A DNA stretch of 64,000 bases from Anaerolineaceae bacterium (GCA_020634165.1 JACKCF010000001.1:2356001-2420000); one strand, 5' to 3'. Counted from the first letter of the stretch, positions 1-8,846 are shown. Notes: a model not told the origin generated them from the sequence alone. Made by a program: numbers and translations.

Positions 1-1629
1 GTTCAGGACCATACGATGGTCGTTCCACGCAGCCAACGCGGTGGTGAAGTGGTTGAACCGATACTCAGCACGCAGTGGTTCGTCAAGATGGATGACATCG
101 CAGAGAAGGCGCTGAATGCAGTGCGCACGGGTGCGATCAAGATTGTGCCAGAGCGCTTCACCAAGGTGTATTATCACTGGCTGGAAAACATTCAGGACTG
201 GTGCATCAGCCGCCAATTGTGGTGGGGGCATCGGATTCCGGCATGGTATCGCGAGAAAGACGGTGACCCTGAAGGTGAAATCTACGTGGGTCGTACGCCA
301 CCAAAGGGCGACGGCTGGACGCCGGAAGAAGATGTGCTCGATACCTGGTTCAGCAGTGGGTTATGGCCGTTCAGTACGTTGGGCTGGCCAGAAGAAACGC
401 CGGATTATGCGCGCTTCTACCCGACACAGGTGATGGAAACGGGCCACGACATCCTGTTCTTCTGGGTGGCGCGTATGATTATGATGGGCATGTGGTTCAC
501 GGATACCCCACCTTTCGATACGGTGTACCTGCATGGCCTTGTCAGAGACAAGAACGGTCGCAAATTCAGCAAGAGCCTGGGCAATGTCATTGACCCGCTG
601 CTGCTGATTGATCAGTACGGCGCTGACCCGCTGCGGTTTACCTTGCTCACCAGTGGCACCCCCGGCAATGATGTCAATCTTGACGAAGCCAAGGTGGAGT
701 ACACCTACAAATTCGTCAATAAAATCTGGAATATCACCAAACTGGTGAATATGAATCTGGATGAAGATTTGCCCTCCGGCATACCCCATCAGAGCGAACT
801 CGACCTACCTGCTCGGTGGATCGTGAGCCGGACGCAAAAGCTCATCAAGAACGTGCAGTATTTGTTCGATGCTTACCAGTATGGTGAAGCTGGAAACCAG
901 ATTTTGTCGTTCATGTGGGATGAATTTGCACCCTGGTACCTGGAAATTGCCAAGCATCCGCTTTACAACGGGACGCCGGAAGAAAAAGAGCATGCCCAGC
1001 GCGTGATGGTGTACGTGCTTGATACCTGTCTGCGGCTGCTGCATCCGTATATGCCGTTCATGACAGAAGCTGCCTGGCGTTATATTCCGCATGACGAGGA
1101 AGCGCTGATCGTGGCCAAATGGCCAGAGGCCAACGAGGCACTCATCGACGAAGCAGCAGAATCCGAGATGGAGATTTTCGCGACACTAGTGCGAGATATT
1201 CGTAATATCCGTACGGATTACAAGGTTGATCCGGGTAAACGGATCGCTGCCCTGATCGCTCCAGGCAGCCGTCAGAAGGCCCTTGAGGATTATGGATATA
1301 TCTTCGGGCGGCTGTGTAATGTACCAGAGGTGACAATCCTGTCGAACGGTGCAACTGCACCTGAGAACGCAGCCTCGACTGTGGTCGATGACATCACACT
1401 CTATTTACCGCTGGAAGGTATGCTGGACATCGAGGCAGAGTGTGCACGACTGACTAAAGAGACGGAAAAACTCAACGACCGTATCGGCGGGATTGCGAAG
1501 AAATTAGCCAACGAGGGGTTTGTGAGCAAAGCACCGGAGGCCGTGGTTCAGCGCGAGCGGGACAATCTGGATCAGCTACAGACCGAACTCAAGCAGCTAA
1601 ACGATCGCCTGGAAAGTCTGTGCAAGTAA
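1..1629 (+). CDS. valS: Valine--tRNA ligase, C-terminal part (5' truncated by window edge)
   Basis: Class I aminoacyl-tRNA synthetase that charges tRNA-Val in the cytoplasm. The frame is open from base 1, so the start lies outside the window; 542 residues are present of the roughly 880 usual for the family. Visible are the end of the CP1 editing region (STQWFVKM), the catalytic-core block DWCISRQLWWGHRIPAW, the KMSKS-type loop KFSKS near base 565, the anticodon-binding helical domain, and the C-terminal coiled-coil arm from about base 1425 (GMLDIEAECARLTKETEKL). The HIGH motif is in the missing part. The isoleucyl and leucyl enzymes were considered, but the WWGHRIPAW block and the coiled-coil tail fit ValRS. 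The gene ends at a clear terminator. Confidence 0.96.
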   Translation, partial: VQDHTMVVPRSQRGGEVVEPILSTQWFVKMDDIAEKALNAVRTGAIKIVPERFTKVYYHWLENIQDWCISRQLWWGHRIPAWYREKDGDPEGEIYVGRTPPKGDGWTPEEDVLDTWFSSGLWPFSTLGWPEETPDYARFYPTQVMETGHDILFFWVARMIMMGMWFTDTPPFDTVYLHGLVRDKNGRKFSKSLGNVIDPLLLIDQYGADPLRFTLLTSGTPGNDVNLDEAKVEYTYKFVNKIWNITKLVNMNLDEDLPSGIPHQSELDLPARWIVSRTQKLIKNVQYLFDAYQYGEAGNQILSFMWDEFAPWYLEIAKHPLYNGTPEEKEHAQRVMVYVLDTCLRLLHPYMPFMTEAAWRYIPHDEEALIVAKWPEANEALIDEAAESEMEIFATLVRDIRNIRTDYKVDPGKRIAALIAPGSRQKALEDYGYIFGRLCNVPEVTILSNGATAPENAASTVVDDITLYLPLEGMLDIEAECARLTKETEKLNDRIGGIAKKLANEGFVSKAPEAVVQRERDNLDQLQTELKQLNDRLESLCK

Positions 1630-1654
1630 GCGATTACGAGAGAAAGAATAGCGG

Positions 1655-1690
1655 AGTGGCCCCCTCAAAAGTGGGCCATTTCTTTTTCTT
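1655..1690 (+). terminator. Rho-independent terminator of valS
   Basis: TGGCCC at 1657-1662 pairs with GGGCCA at 1673-1678 across a ten-base loop. The run TTTCTTTTTCTT follows. It starts about 25 bases after the valS stop. The T-run touches the end of the convergent gene at 1689-1931. Confidence 0.8.
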
Positions 1691-1931
1691 AAGCCTGACT
1701 ATCCTGGGCGTTTTCATTAGCCAACTTGATCTGGTAGAGCTTACGCCCCGCGTGCTGCGCCGCCCGTTTGACTTCCGCATCAGGATCGTTACGGAAAACA
1801 TCCTGCAAAGCATCGAGAGCTTCAATTGCTTCCAACAATACCAATTCATTGATCGTCTTTAAGCGAATATCAGCGCTCTTGTCTGAAAGACGATTCATGT
1901 GATATTCGACGATCCGCTGTCTAGTGGACAA
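1689..1931 (-). CDS. Small HEAT-repeat-like protein
   Basis: An 80-residue, wholly helical protein on the strand opposite valS. The segment SADIRLKTINELVLLEAIEA followed by DALQDVFRNDPDAEVKRAAQ has the spacing of one to two HEAT or PBS-lyase-type helical hairpins, usually protein-interaction surfaces. The start is a TTG at 1931, chosen because GGGAG lies about eight bases upstream; the first ATG, at 1898, has no ribosome-binding site and would shorten the first helix. Its specific role is unknown. It converges on valS and shares the terminator region. Confidence 0.62.
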   Translation of the reverse strand: MSTRQRIVEYHMNRLSDKSADIRLKTINELVLLEAIEALDALQDVFRNDPDAEVKRAAQHAGRKLYQIKLANENAQDSQA

Positions 1932-1989
1932 CCTGCTTCTCCCAGGAATTTATCTGTAAAGCCAAGGTCAATTGTCACCGATTGTTCGC

Positions 1990-2004
1990 AATTGTACAAC
2001 AATT
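1990..2004. promoter_or_regulatory. Perfect inverted repeat AATTGT-ACA-ACAATT, possible operator
   Basis: AATTGT at 1990-1995 and ACAATT at 1999-2004 are exact inverted copies with a three-base spacer. They lie between the divergent genes at 1931 and 2141, in a stretch with further ATTGT words at 1970-1986. The symmetry suggests a dimeric DNA-binding protein, but AT-rich intergenic DNA produces such repeats by chance and no regulator is identified. Confidence 0.25.
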
Positions 2005-2140
2005 ATAGCACGACAAGGATGTGCATTTGGGACTATTGTCACATCACTTTGTTACGGCTTTGATATGGCATTCCCATTTTGTCCCAACAGAAGCTACAAT
2101 GACACCATTCATTCTGCCCTATCGTTAACCGGATTCAGAG

Positions 2141-3001
2141 GTGATTTTGATCGATACTGCTGTGATTGTGGCTACAAGTGACGCCAGCACAAACCCTATT
2201 TTGCCGGATCATCGGCCTATTTTGTGGCCTGTGCTTGGCAAGCCCATGATTATCCAGGTGATTGAGCCTTTATATCGCCTGGGAATCCACAATTTCGCGG
2301 TGTTGATTGGGGTTGAAGATACAGTCGCATTGAGCGAATTACAGCGGCGATGGATGCCAGACATCAAGATTGAAGTCTCTATGGTAATGCCAGGTGAATC
2401 CCTGGGATTAGCAATCCAGCGTATCTTCTCAGCGATCAGTCATCAATCACCGAATTTCATCCTGATGGGCCACAACACATTTTTGGATGATGAAACACTT
2501 GCAAGCGTCGTCAACAGTAGTGAACGATGCATGGTTCAATCAGCCTCAGATCAAGATTCTGTCTGTTGTGTCGCCGTGTCCGTCGAGGATATCGCATCAG
2601 CCGCTAAAGGCAGTCAGCCCAAATCTCTAATTGAGATTATGCGTGCGCTGGCTAAAAGCACCGCAAATACGATCAAACAAGCTAGTTGGCACATTCAAGT
2701 GAATACATTGGATGATCTCTATCTTCTACATGAGCATCTGTTAGAAACAAAAGAAGACCCGTATATCCTCAGCGAGATTTCCGATACCGTAAAAATCGTT
2801 CCGCCTGTAAGAATTGACCCGCAGGTGAGCATCGGCCAGGGTTCGGTGATTGGGCCGTATGTTTATCTGGAACGAGGGGCACGTGTTGGTTACCGGGCAC
2901 ACATTGACCACGCCCTGATCCTGGATCGTGGGAATGTCGATGCCAATGAAACAGTGCAACATGCGATCATCGCCAAGAGTGGTCGGATTCATCTAGCATA
3001 G
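2141..3001 (+). CDS. Degenerate sugar-nucleotidyltransferase-like protein with left-handed beta-helix tail
   Basis: The 286 residues resemble the GlmU/RfbA/ManC nucleotidyltransferase group. An N-terminal Rossmann-like domain carries WPVLGKPMIIQVIEPLYRLG, matching the PVxGKPM block of these enzymes. A short left-handed beta-helix follows near residues 215-285 (VSIGQGSVIGPYVYLERGA). The glycine-rich GGxGTRL loop that normally binds the nucleotide is absent; ATSDASTNPILPDHRP stands in its place. Catalysis is therefore doubtful, and a regulatory or scaffold role is possible. The start is GTG at 2141, with a weak ribosome-binding site. It stands alone, downstream of a small divergent gene. Confidence 0.6.
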   Translation: MILIDTAVIVATSDASTNPILPDHRPILWPVLGKPMIIQVIEPLYRLGIHNFAVLIGVEDTVALSELQRRWMPDIKIEVSMVMPGESLGLAIQRIFSAISHQSPNFILMGHNTFLDDETLASVVNSSERCMVQSASDQDSVCCVAVSVEDIASAAKGSQPKSLIEIMRALAKSTANTIKQASWHIQVNTLDDLYLLHEHLLETKEDPYILSEISDTVKIVPPVRIDPQVSIGQGSVIGPYVYLERGARVGYRAHIDHALILDRGNVDANETVQHAIIAKSGRIHLA

Positions 3002-3066
3002 AATATGCAATCCATCGTTTACCCTTCGTTGCATCATATACCCTCGTACCTGGCGAACAGCCTTCG

Positions 3067-3072
3067 TATAAT
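3067..3072 (+). promoter_or_regulatory. Possible -10 element for the LysM protein pair
   Basis: TATAAT matches the sigma-70 -10 consensus and lies about 42 bases before the GTG at 3114. No convincing -35 element is seen 16-18 bases upstream, and there is no TG extension, so support is partial. Confidence 0.35.
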
Positions 3073-3113
3073 GGGCACGCTCAACTTTTGTCGATGTGAT
3101 TTCAGGTTGATTT

Positions 3114-4466
3114 GTGTCTACGGCGTTTAAAGTTTGCCCCATTTGCGAAACACCGAATCACCATAATGCCCAGGTGTGTACGACCTGCGGCGCTTCTTTG
3201 AGCCAGGTTGAGCCAGAAACGCGGGTCAAGAATGGCGGCCAGAAGCAAATTGAATACGATTATCGGTTCGGTGAGACAGACCTATTGGAGGCGAGTTTAA
3301 GGCGGCCTGCGCGGACTTACGTGACCGTTGGGGCACTTGCGATTGTCATGATGGTCGTTGGTATTGCAGCGTTTTTGGTACTACAACCACGCGGGGCAGA
3401 TGAACCTGCGGATGCCTTGCCGCCTGTCATGGCTACGAATACATTGATTTTGCTACCACAGGCGACTGTGACAGCAGGGTCGCCTACAGCAACGGCCAGC
3501 CCGACGCCGACAGTTACATTTACACCCTCTGTCACACCAACGCCGGAACCCTGTCGCCAGCGAATCGTCGCAGGGGGATCGCTCATCCAGGCGGCCATCA
3601 ACTGCGGTCATCGAGATCAGGATGTCATTCCCCTGATCCTGGAAATGAATGGCTTGGCAGATGCCAACAGCATCCAGGCGGGCCAGGAAATCTTTATTCC
3701 GTGGCCCACGCCAACGCATGATCCCAATGCAGTCGATACCGCGACGCCTGAAGGCGGTTCTGACACATCCGGCCTGGGGGATGAAACGGCTGTTGCCGAG
3801 CTGGCAGCACTCGGTATTGAGATACCCGATGATCCGTTTGCACCGACTGCTACGGCGACGCTGCCTGCTGGGGTCATGTGGCATACCGTGAACTCAGGCG
3901 AGAATATCATTTCAATTGCCGTCGCATATGATGCTGATGTAAAGATTCTTTCAGAATTGAACCCACAAATTGACTTTGCACGGTGTGAGTTCGGGCAGCG
4001 TTTTGGTGGGCCTGATTGCCTGGTAGTACTTGGCCAGGGTCAGCAAATTCGTGTTCCTGCCCCTACACCAACCCCCACCCTCTCGCCTACATTTGATCCA
4101 AATTCAACGGCGACACCAACAGCAACGCCGACTTACAATCAACCAAACCTCGTCAGTCCGGTTGACATGGCTGTATTCGCCGCCGACGAAATTGTGACCC
4201 TGCGGTGGGTACCAACAGCTTCGCTACAGCCGGGAACAGCCTATCGTATCGAAGTCACTGACGAGACATCGGGCATCGTCTATGCGGCGCTCACAACTGA
4301 TATAAACTTCGCCATTCCATCTGATTGGCAAGGAGCCACCAGCCAACGCCATCAATTTAGCTGGTTTGTCAGCATTGTAGAACAAGACAACCCTGACCAG
4401 GCCATCCGATCAACAGAGTCCTGGAATTTCATTTGGGTTGGCGTCGGCAGTACAGAAACGGAGTAG
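3114..4466 (+). CDS. Membrane-anchored zinc-ribbon/LysM protein (first of tandem pair)
   Basis: In order, the 450-residue protein has an N-terminal zinc ribbon (CPIC and CTTC), a single membrane helix at about residues 68-92 (TYVTVGALAIVMMVVGIAAF), a Thr/Pro-rich linker, and two LysM-like domains (IVAGGSLIQAAINCGHRDQD; WHTVNSGENIISIAVAYDAD), each with extra cysteines. A second T-P linker and a beta-sandwich-like C-terminal domain follow. LysM domains bind peptidoglycan or related glycans, so this is probably a surface protein with a cytoplasmic zinc ribbon. The start is GTG at 3114. Its stop lies five bases before the next gene, which has the same exported architecture, so they form an operon and probably a duplication. 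Confidence 0.8.
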   Translation: MSTAFKVCPICETPNHHNAQVCTTCGASLSQVEPETRVKNGGQKQIEYDYRFGETDLLEASLRRPARTYVTVGALAIVMMVVGIAAFLVLQPRGADEPADALPPVMATNTLILLPQATVTAGSPTATASPTPTVTFTPSVTPTPEPCRQRIVAGGSLIQAAINCGHRDQDVIPLILEMNGLADANSIQAGQEIFIPWPTPTHDPNAVDTATPEGGSDTSGLGDETAVAELAALGIEIPDDPFAPTATATLPAGVMWHTVNSGENIISIAVAYDADVKILSELNPQIDFARCEFGQRFGGPDCLVVLGQGQQIRVPAPTPTPTLSPTFDPNSTATPTATPTYNQPNLVSPVDMAVFAADEIVTLRWVPTASLQPGTAYRIEVTDETSGIVYAALTTDINFAIPSDWQGATSQRHQFSWFVSIVEQDNPDQAIRSTESWNFIWVGVGSTETE

Positions 4467-4471
4467 ACCCC

Positions 4472-5632
4472 GTGTTGACACAAAAAGCACATTCACAGAG
4501 ACAACTACGCCCATTTGTGGCCAGAATCATCGCTCTCGCATCGGTGAGCCTGATGGTTGCTGCCTGCAATCTGACCGCGCCGGAGGACATCAGCACGCCA
4601 ACGGTTGAATCACTGATTACAGATACTCCTACTGTTATTCCAACATCTACACTGACTTCGACGCCAATCGCACCGCCGACCAACGAAAACAGCTTTGTTC
4701 CGGTGGTGGTGGCATCGCCCATTGATGCAAATTCAACGCCGGACTTATCGCTGCCGGAGGTTACGCCAACGGAAACACCTGGTCCGTATGAGCATTTGAT
4801 CCAGTCAGGCGACACGATGTCAAGCATCGTCTTCCAGTATGGTTATCGTGATCTCACGGTCGTCGATGACGTGCTCAGGCTCAATCCGCAGATTACGAAT
4901 CCTGATATTCTGCCTGTTGATGAGATCATGCTGATTCCGAGGCAGACAATTACACCAACCCCTGTCGGGCTAGAGATTACACAGACAGCCCTCCCATCAG
5001 GATTAGAAAACCGAGATGGGATTATTGTTCTGCGAGATACTGTGTTTGATTGCCACATTGTGGAAGAAGGTGACACAGCCGTAGGCATCGCGGAGCAATA
5101 CAACACAACACTTGAGATCATCAGCGCAAGAAACCCACAGTTAAACTGGACTGGCTGTTCATTTAACCTGCCGAGTGGCGGCCCTAATTGCAGCCCGAAC
5201 TTAAGATTGGGCGACTGTGTGAATGTTCCAATGCCTACGCCTACGCCCGTTCCGACCCAGACGCCATCAGGCAATGAAACCGTTACACCAACACCTACCC
5301 TCGCCGGACCACAAGTGATTTCGCCGCCAGATTACGTCACACTGTCAGCGGGGCGTGTGCGCGTCAGTTGGGTCACAGCGGGTATATTGGCACCTGACGA
5401 AGTTTATCTGGTCGAAGTAGCGGATGTGACGCTAAACAGCGAACCCTGGCTCTATACGACCCGATCACACAGCGCCACGCTGGATGAATCGCTGATCCCA
5501 ACAACAGGCAACACACATACGATCAACTGGCGTGTGTCCGTTGTACAGGCAGATACATCAAATGATGCGGTAACAGTGCGTCCGGCAGGTGGCGTCGGTC
5601 AATGGCATACGTTCTATTGGCAAAGTCGCTAG
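4472..5632 (+). CDS. Secreted LysM lipoprotein (second of tandem pair)
   Basis: Exported lipoprotein of 386 residues. The N-terminus is a lipoprotein signal with lipobox LMVAAC. Two LysM-like domains (LIQSGDTMSSIVFQYGYRD; CHIVEEGDTAVGIAEQYNTT) are separated by Thr/Pro linkers, and a C-terminal beta-rich domain follows that resembles the tail of the preceding protein (both contain a W-R/F-VS-V strand). I chose GTG at 4472 because GGAG at 4460-4463 is well spaced, it begins just after the upstream stop, and it puts the signal peptide at the N-terminus. An upstream in-frame ATG at 4433 would overlap the preceding gene. Relative to its neighbour, the zinc ribbon is lost and a lipid anchor replaces the helix. 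Confidence 0.8.
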   Translation: MLTQKAHSQRQLRPFVARIIALASVSLMVAACNLTAPEDISTPTVESLITDTPTVIPTSTLTSTPIAPPTNENSFVPVVVASPIDANSTPDLSLPEVTPTETPGPYEHLIQSGDTMSSIVFQYGYRDLTVVDDVLRLNPQITNPDILPVDEIMLIPRQTITPTPVGLEITQTALPSGLENRDGIIVLRDTVFDCHIVEEGDTAVGIAEQYNTTLEIISARNPQLNWTGCSFNLPSGGPNCSPNLRLGDCVNVPMPTPTPVPTQTPSGNETVTPTPTLAGPQVISPPDYVTLSAGRVRVSWVTAGILAPDEVYLVEVADVTLNSEPWLYTTRSHSATLDESLIPTTGNTHTINWRVSVVQADTSNDAVTVRPAGGVGQWHTFYWQSR

Positions 5633-5644
5633 CAAAACACCCGA

Positions 5645-7396
5645 CTAATTCCGAAACTGGCGAGCTATTTGTTCTGCACTGAAGTGCAGGATAATGGTCT
5701 CGCCAAATGTATCTTGCTTGGGTGATGGCGTATGTTCCAGTTCCCGGATGAGTGCTTGCATATCTTCCTGAGGCATGATGACGCCTCGCTTTACGGCAAT
5801 GACATCAGCCAGATGCATAAGAAGCGTTTCAGGGTCGATGCGCTCTTGCAGGCGTTCGATGAGATGCGCCAGACCACTGATTATATCCGTCTGAGTAAGT
5901 TCGACTGGAACGGCCCGCAGTGCATAGGTATTGATGCCGAAGCTCTCCAACACAAAACCTAATCTCTCCAGCATATCCATATTGGCCTGTATGGCGCGAT
6001 TTTCCGCCACGCTGACGTCAATCGTCTGCGTTTCTATAGGCTGAGATTCGAGCGCATCCGATTCTTCTAAAACACGTCGGAAGGATTCATAGAGAATGCG
6101 CTGATGTGCCCCATGCTGGTCAATCAGATACATGCCAGCAGGACCTTCGGTGACAATATACGCAGCGCCTATCTGCCCCAGGACACGCAAGACTGGCAAC
6201 GTTCTGACGCGCTGAGGTTGCTCGCCTTCGTCCGTATATGCTGGCCGCTGATTATCGCCAAAACTGAATTCGTCATCAGCGCGATCAGGAATATCGAAAC
6301 CAAAGTCCATCTGCCCTATACGGGTGGGCTTGTCATCATCCCAGTCACGATCCATGGGGCGCGTCTGATGGCGATTGGCTAATGAGGGTTGGCTATAGCC
6401 GAGGATGACATCTCGAACCGCCCGTTGTACAGCAGCGAATACGGCGCTTGCATCTTCAAAGCGCACTTCGGCCTTGGTGGGATGCACATTGACATCAACA
6501 ATTTCTGGTGGCACCTGAATTAGCAAGATGCCATATGGATAGCGGCCCTTCGGCAATAAGGTGTGATATGCCTGTGAAACTGCATAGCTGAGGCTGTTAT
6601 CCTGAACAGCGCGTCCATTGACAAACAATGTGATGCGGGTGCGATCCTTGCGATTTAGGTTTGGCTCCGAAACAAACCCACGCACCCTGATTGTGCCACC
6701 GTGACCTCGAACGACATCCTGGCCGGATACTTCTACCATCTGGCGGAATTGGGACAGACCCACAACTTTTACTACTACATCAGCGAAGTTGCCTGTTCCA
6801 AGTGAGCGAAAGACCTCACGGTCATCATGTATCAGCACAAAGCGCACATGCGGGTAAGCCATTGCATAGTTCATGACAATCTGGTTGATAACCCGCTTTT
6901 CGGTCATATCTGATTTCAGAAATTTTTTGCGGGCTGGGGTGTTGAAAAACAGGTTTTCAACAGCGATGATGGTACCAACCGGAACACCAATGGTGGCCTG
7001 TTCGATAAGTTCGCCCCCTTCAATCCGCAGACGCACACCTACGTCAGCGTCTCGGTAGCGACTGGTAACTGTGAGGCGACTGACAGCAGCAACGCTTGCC
7101 AGGGCTTCTCCCCGGAAACCGAGTGTTTCTATATGGCTAAGATCGTCTGCCGTAACCAGTTTGCTGGTGGCGTGGCGCATGACCGCCAACGGCACCTCTT
7201 CCACAGGGATGCCAGAGCCATCGTCATTGACCTGAATACGGCGACGTCCACTATCTGCAATTTCAATCTGGACGAAGCTCGCACCTGCGTCAAGGGCGTT
7301 CTCCACCAATTCTTTGACTACAGACGCCGGACGTTCAACTACTTCGCCAGCGGCAATCTGCGAAACAACCCGATCATCTAATAGGCGTATTGCCAT
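5645..7396 (-). CDS. mutL: DNA mismatch repair protein MutL
   Basis: MutL couples mismatch recognition by MutS to downstream excision. The 583-residue protein has a complete GHKL ATPase domain (VENALDAGA, DDGSGIP, TLGFRGEAL), the transducer domain ending in VDVNVHPTKAEVRF, and a C-terminal dimerisation domain. The endonuclease signature DQHAxxE reads DQHGAHQ here, and the usual Cys-containing AC-x-SA and CPHGRP metal motifs read IAVKRG and DTFGET, so nicking activity appears lost. ATG at 7396 begins the family motif MAIRLLDD and has GGTGG upstream. An in-frame start at 7459 lies inside the preceding gene's terminator and is rejected. No mutS is in the window. Confidence 0.95.
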   Translation of the reverse strand: MAIRLLDDRVVSQIAAGEVVERPASVVKELVENALDAGASFVQIEIADSGRRRIQVNDDGSGIPVEEVPLAVMRHATSKLVTADDLSHIETLGFRGEALASVAAVSRLTVTSRYRDADVGVRLRIEGGELIEQATIGVPVGTIIAVENLFFNTPARKKFLKSDMTEKRVINQIVMNYAMAYPHVRFVLIHDDREVFRSLGTGNFADVVVKVVGLSQFRQMVEVSGQDVVRGHGGTIRVRGFVSEPNLNRKDRTRITLFVNGRAVQDNSLSYAVSQAYHTLLPKGRYPYGILLIQVPPEIVDVNVHPTKAEVRFEDASAVFAAVQRAVRDVILGYSQPSLANRHQTRPMDRDWDDDKPTRIGQMDFGFDIPDRADDEFSFGDNQRPAYTDEGEQPQRVRTLPVLRVLGQIGAAYIVTEGPAGMYLIDQHGAHQRILYESFRRVLEESDALESQPIETQTIDVSVAENRAIQANMDMLERLGFVLESFGINTYALRAVPVELTQTDIISGLAHLIERLQERIDPETLLMHLADVIAVKRGVIMPQEDMQALIRELEHTPSPKQDTFGETIILHFSAEQIARQFRN

Positions 7397-7424
7397 TGAA
7401 ATCATCCACCTAAATGGCTTGCTT

Positions 7425-7456
7425 GAAACAAAAAAGCGCCCCGTCGTACGGAGCGC
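7425..7456 (-). terminator. Rho-independent terminator of the sensor kinase gene
   Basis: On the minus strand, GCGCTCCG (7456-7449) pairs with CGGGGCGC (7443-7436) around the loop TACGA. TTTTTTGTTTC follows. It begins 26 bases past the kinase stop and separates it from mutL. Confidence 0.85.
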
Positions 7457-7481
7457 CAAAACTCACTCAGTTCCAGAACTA

Positions 7482-8648
7482 TCAAACTTCGTCTGGCACC
7501 CCGTATGCGGATTCATCATACCCGACGAGGTTTGCACCTGCCAACGGTATATGGATTGAGAAGGTGCTGCCCTCCCCTTCCACGCTTTCGACTTTGGCTT
7601 TGCCACCATGCTGAATCGCGACACTGCGCACGATAAAGAGGCCCAGGCCGCTACCTTTGATGCGCGAATGCTCTTTACGACGCGCGCGATAGTGCCGATC
7701 AAACAACTTGTCGATGTGTTCCGGGCCGATGCCATAACCATTATCGCGCACCCAGATGACGAACATATCGCCATTGACATATGCACCTGCTGTCACGCTG
7801 CTTTCGTCAGGCGTGTACTTGACGGCATTATCGACGAGATTGGTGATGGCGCGCTCCAACATGCCCGCATCGACATTGAGGATGGGCAAGTCGTCAGCCA
7901 AGTCTACACCGAGTTTGAGGCTATGCTTATCCGGCGGAAGCAGATAGTTGTCGATCATCGTCTTAATCATCTGGCCAATATCGGTCGGATGACGATCTAA
8001 CTCGTAGAAGCCATTGTCGGGATCGTAACGACCTGCATCCTGAATATTTTCTACGAGTGCGGTTATCTGGCTGATGCCTGAGAGAATTTTCTCAAGGAAG
8101 TACGCCTGACGTTCATTGAGTGGGCCAATAGATTCTGATTCCAGCATGCTGGCAAAACCAAGCATGGATGTTAGCGGAGCGCGCAAATCATGAGAGACCA
8201 CACGCACAAACTGGCTCTGATTCTGGATGAGGCGCTCATATTGTGCGAACTGGTCAGCATAATTCACCAGCAAATGACCAGCACCAACGTATACCTCCAG
8301 CATATCAAGGATGTCATCATCGAGGACCTGACTTTGCGGGAATATGATCCCGATGACCGCAACCAGATTACTCTTTTTATTCAGCGGAATAAGCGCCCAA
8401 TTCGTGGGTTCTGCGAACAACCCAGACTGGGCTGAGGGTTGGAAGATCACCTCTGTGCCGCTTACCTGCAAATCATCAGGCTCAGGAACATCTTCTGGGA
8501 TAATTCCATCAGCATAGGCGCCCTGACGATCTACCCAGCGCCAAAATGCCGCGACTGCCTGCAAATTGTCAGTTATATGGCCGAGCACAGACTGAATCGC
8601 GGATTCCGTATTTTTAGCCTGGGAAATGAGAAGCATGAGTTCACGCAT
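7482..8648 (-). CDS. Sensor histidine kinase with degenerate GAF-like input
   Basis: Two-component sensor of 388 residues. Residues 1-135 are a GAF-like input region (ALIPLNKKSNLVAVIGIIF) without membrane helices, so the protein should be cytoplasmic. The dimerisation helix contains the phosphoacceptor block FVRVVSHDLRAPLTSMLGFA. The ATPase domain follows with the N box (ITNLVDNAVKYT), G1 (DNGYGIG) and G2 (GSGLGLFIV). ATG at 8648 is preferred to the in-frame TTG at 8660, which has no ribosome-binding site. It diverges from the receiver-CpaE fusion at 8916, a plausible partner, and ends at its own terminator. Confidence 0.9.
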   Translation of the reverse strand: MRELMLLISQAKNTESAIQSVLGHITDNLQAVAAFWRWVDRQGAYADGIIPEDVPEPDDLQVSGTEVIFQPSAQSGLFAEPTNWALIPLNKKSNLVAVIGIIFPQSQVLDDDILDMLEVYVGAGHLLVNYADQFAQYERLIQNQSQFVRVVSHDLRAPLTSMLGFASMLESESIGPLNERQAYFLEKILSGISQITALVENIQDAGRYDPDNGFYELDRHPTDIGQMIKTMIDNYLLPPDKHSLKLGVDLADDLPILNVDAGMLERAITNLVDNAVKYTPDESSVTAGAYVNGDMFVIWVRDNGYGIGPEHIDKLFDRHYRARRKEHSRIKGSGLGLFIVRSVAIQHGGKAKVESVEGEGSTFSIHIPLAGANLVGYDESAYGVPDEV

Positions 8649-8735
8649 TGCTATCACCAACCAACATGATTACAGGATGTCGACGGCACAGGCGCCAAAC
8701 ATATTGTCGGCGCGAAAGTGTCGTTTATAAGTTCG

Positions 8736-8764
8736 ATTATATATGTGGGCTAAAAGTGGGACAA
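8736..8764 (-). promoter_or_regulatory. Promoter of the sensor kinase gene
   Basis: On the minus strand, TTGTCC (8764-8759) and TATAAT (8741-8736) are 17 bases apart, an excellent sigma-70 match. Transcription would begin near 8729, about 80 bases before the start codon. Confidence 0.6.
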
Positions 8765-8817
8765 ACGCTTATCAAGGCAATCAAGATTCTGCATAAAGAA
8801 ACCTTAAGATAGTCTGC

Positions 8818-8846
8818 TTGTTTACCCAAGTTTGTCATACTATACT
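8818..8846 (+). promoter_or_regulatory. Promoter of the receiver-CpaE gene
   Basis: TTGTTT at 8818-8823 and TATACT at 8841-8846 are 17 bases apart. The implied start near 8853 lies downstream of the in-frame ATG at 8832, which argues for the later start codon at 8916. Confidence 0.55.

Noticed and set aside
7397..7459. Earlier start for mutL
   Set aside because: It falls in the terminator of the upstream kinase gene, and the family begins at the IRLLDD motif.
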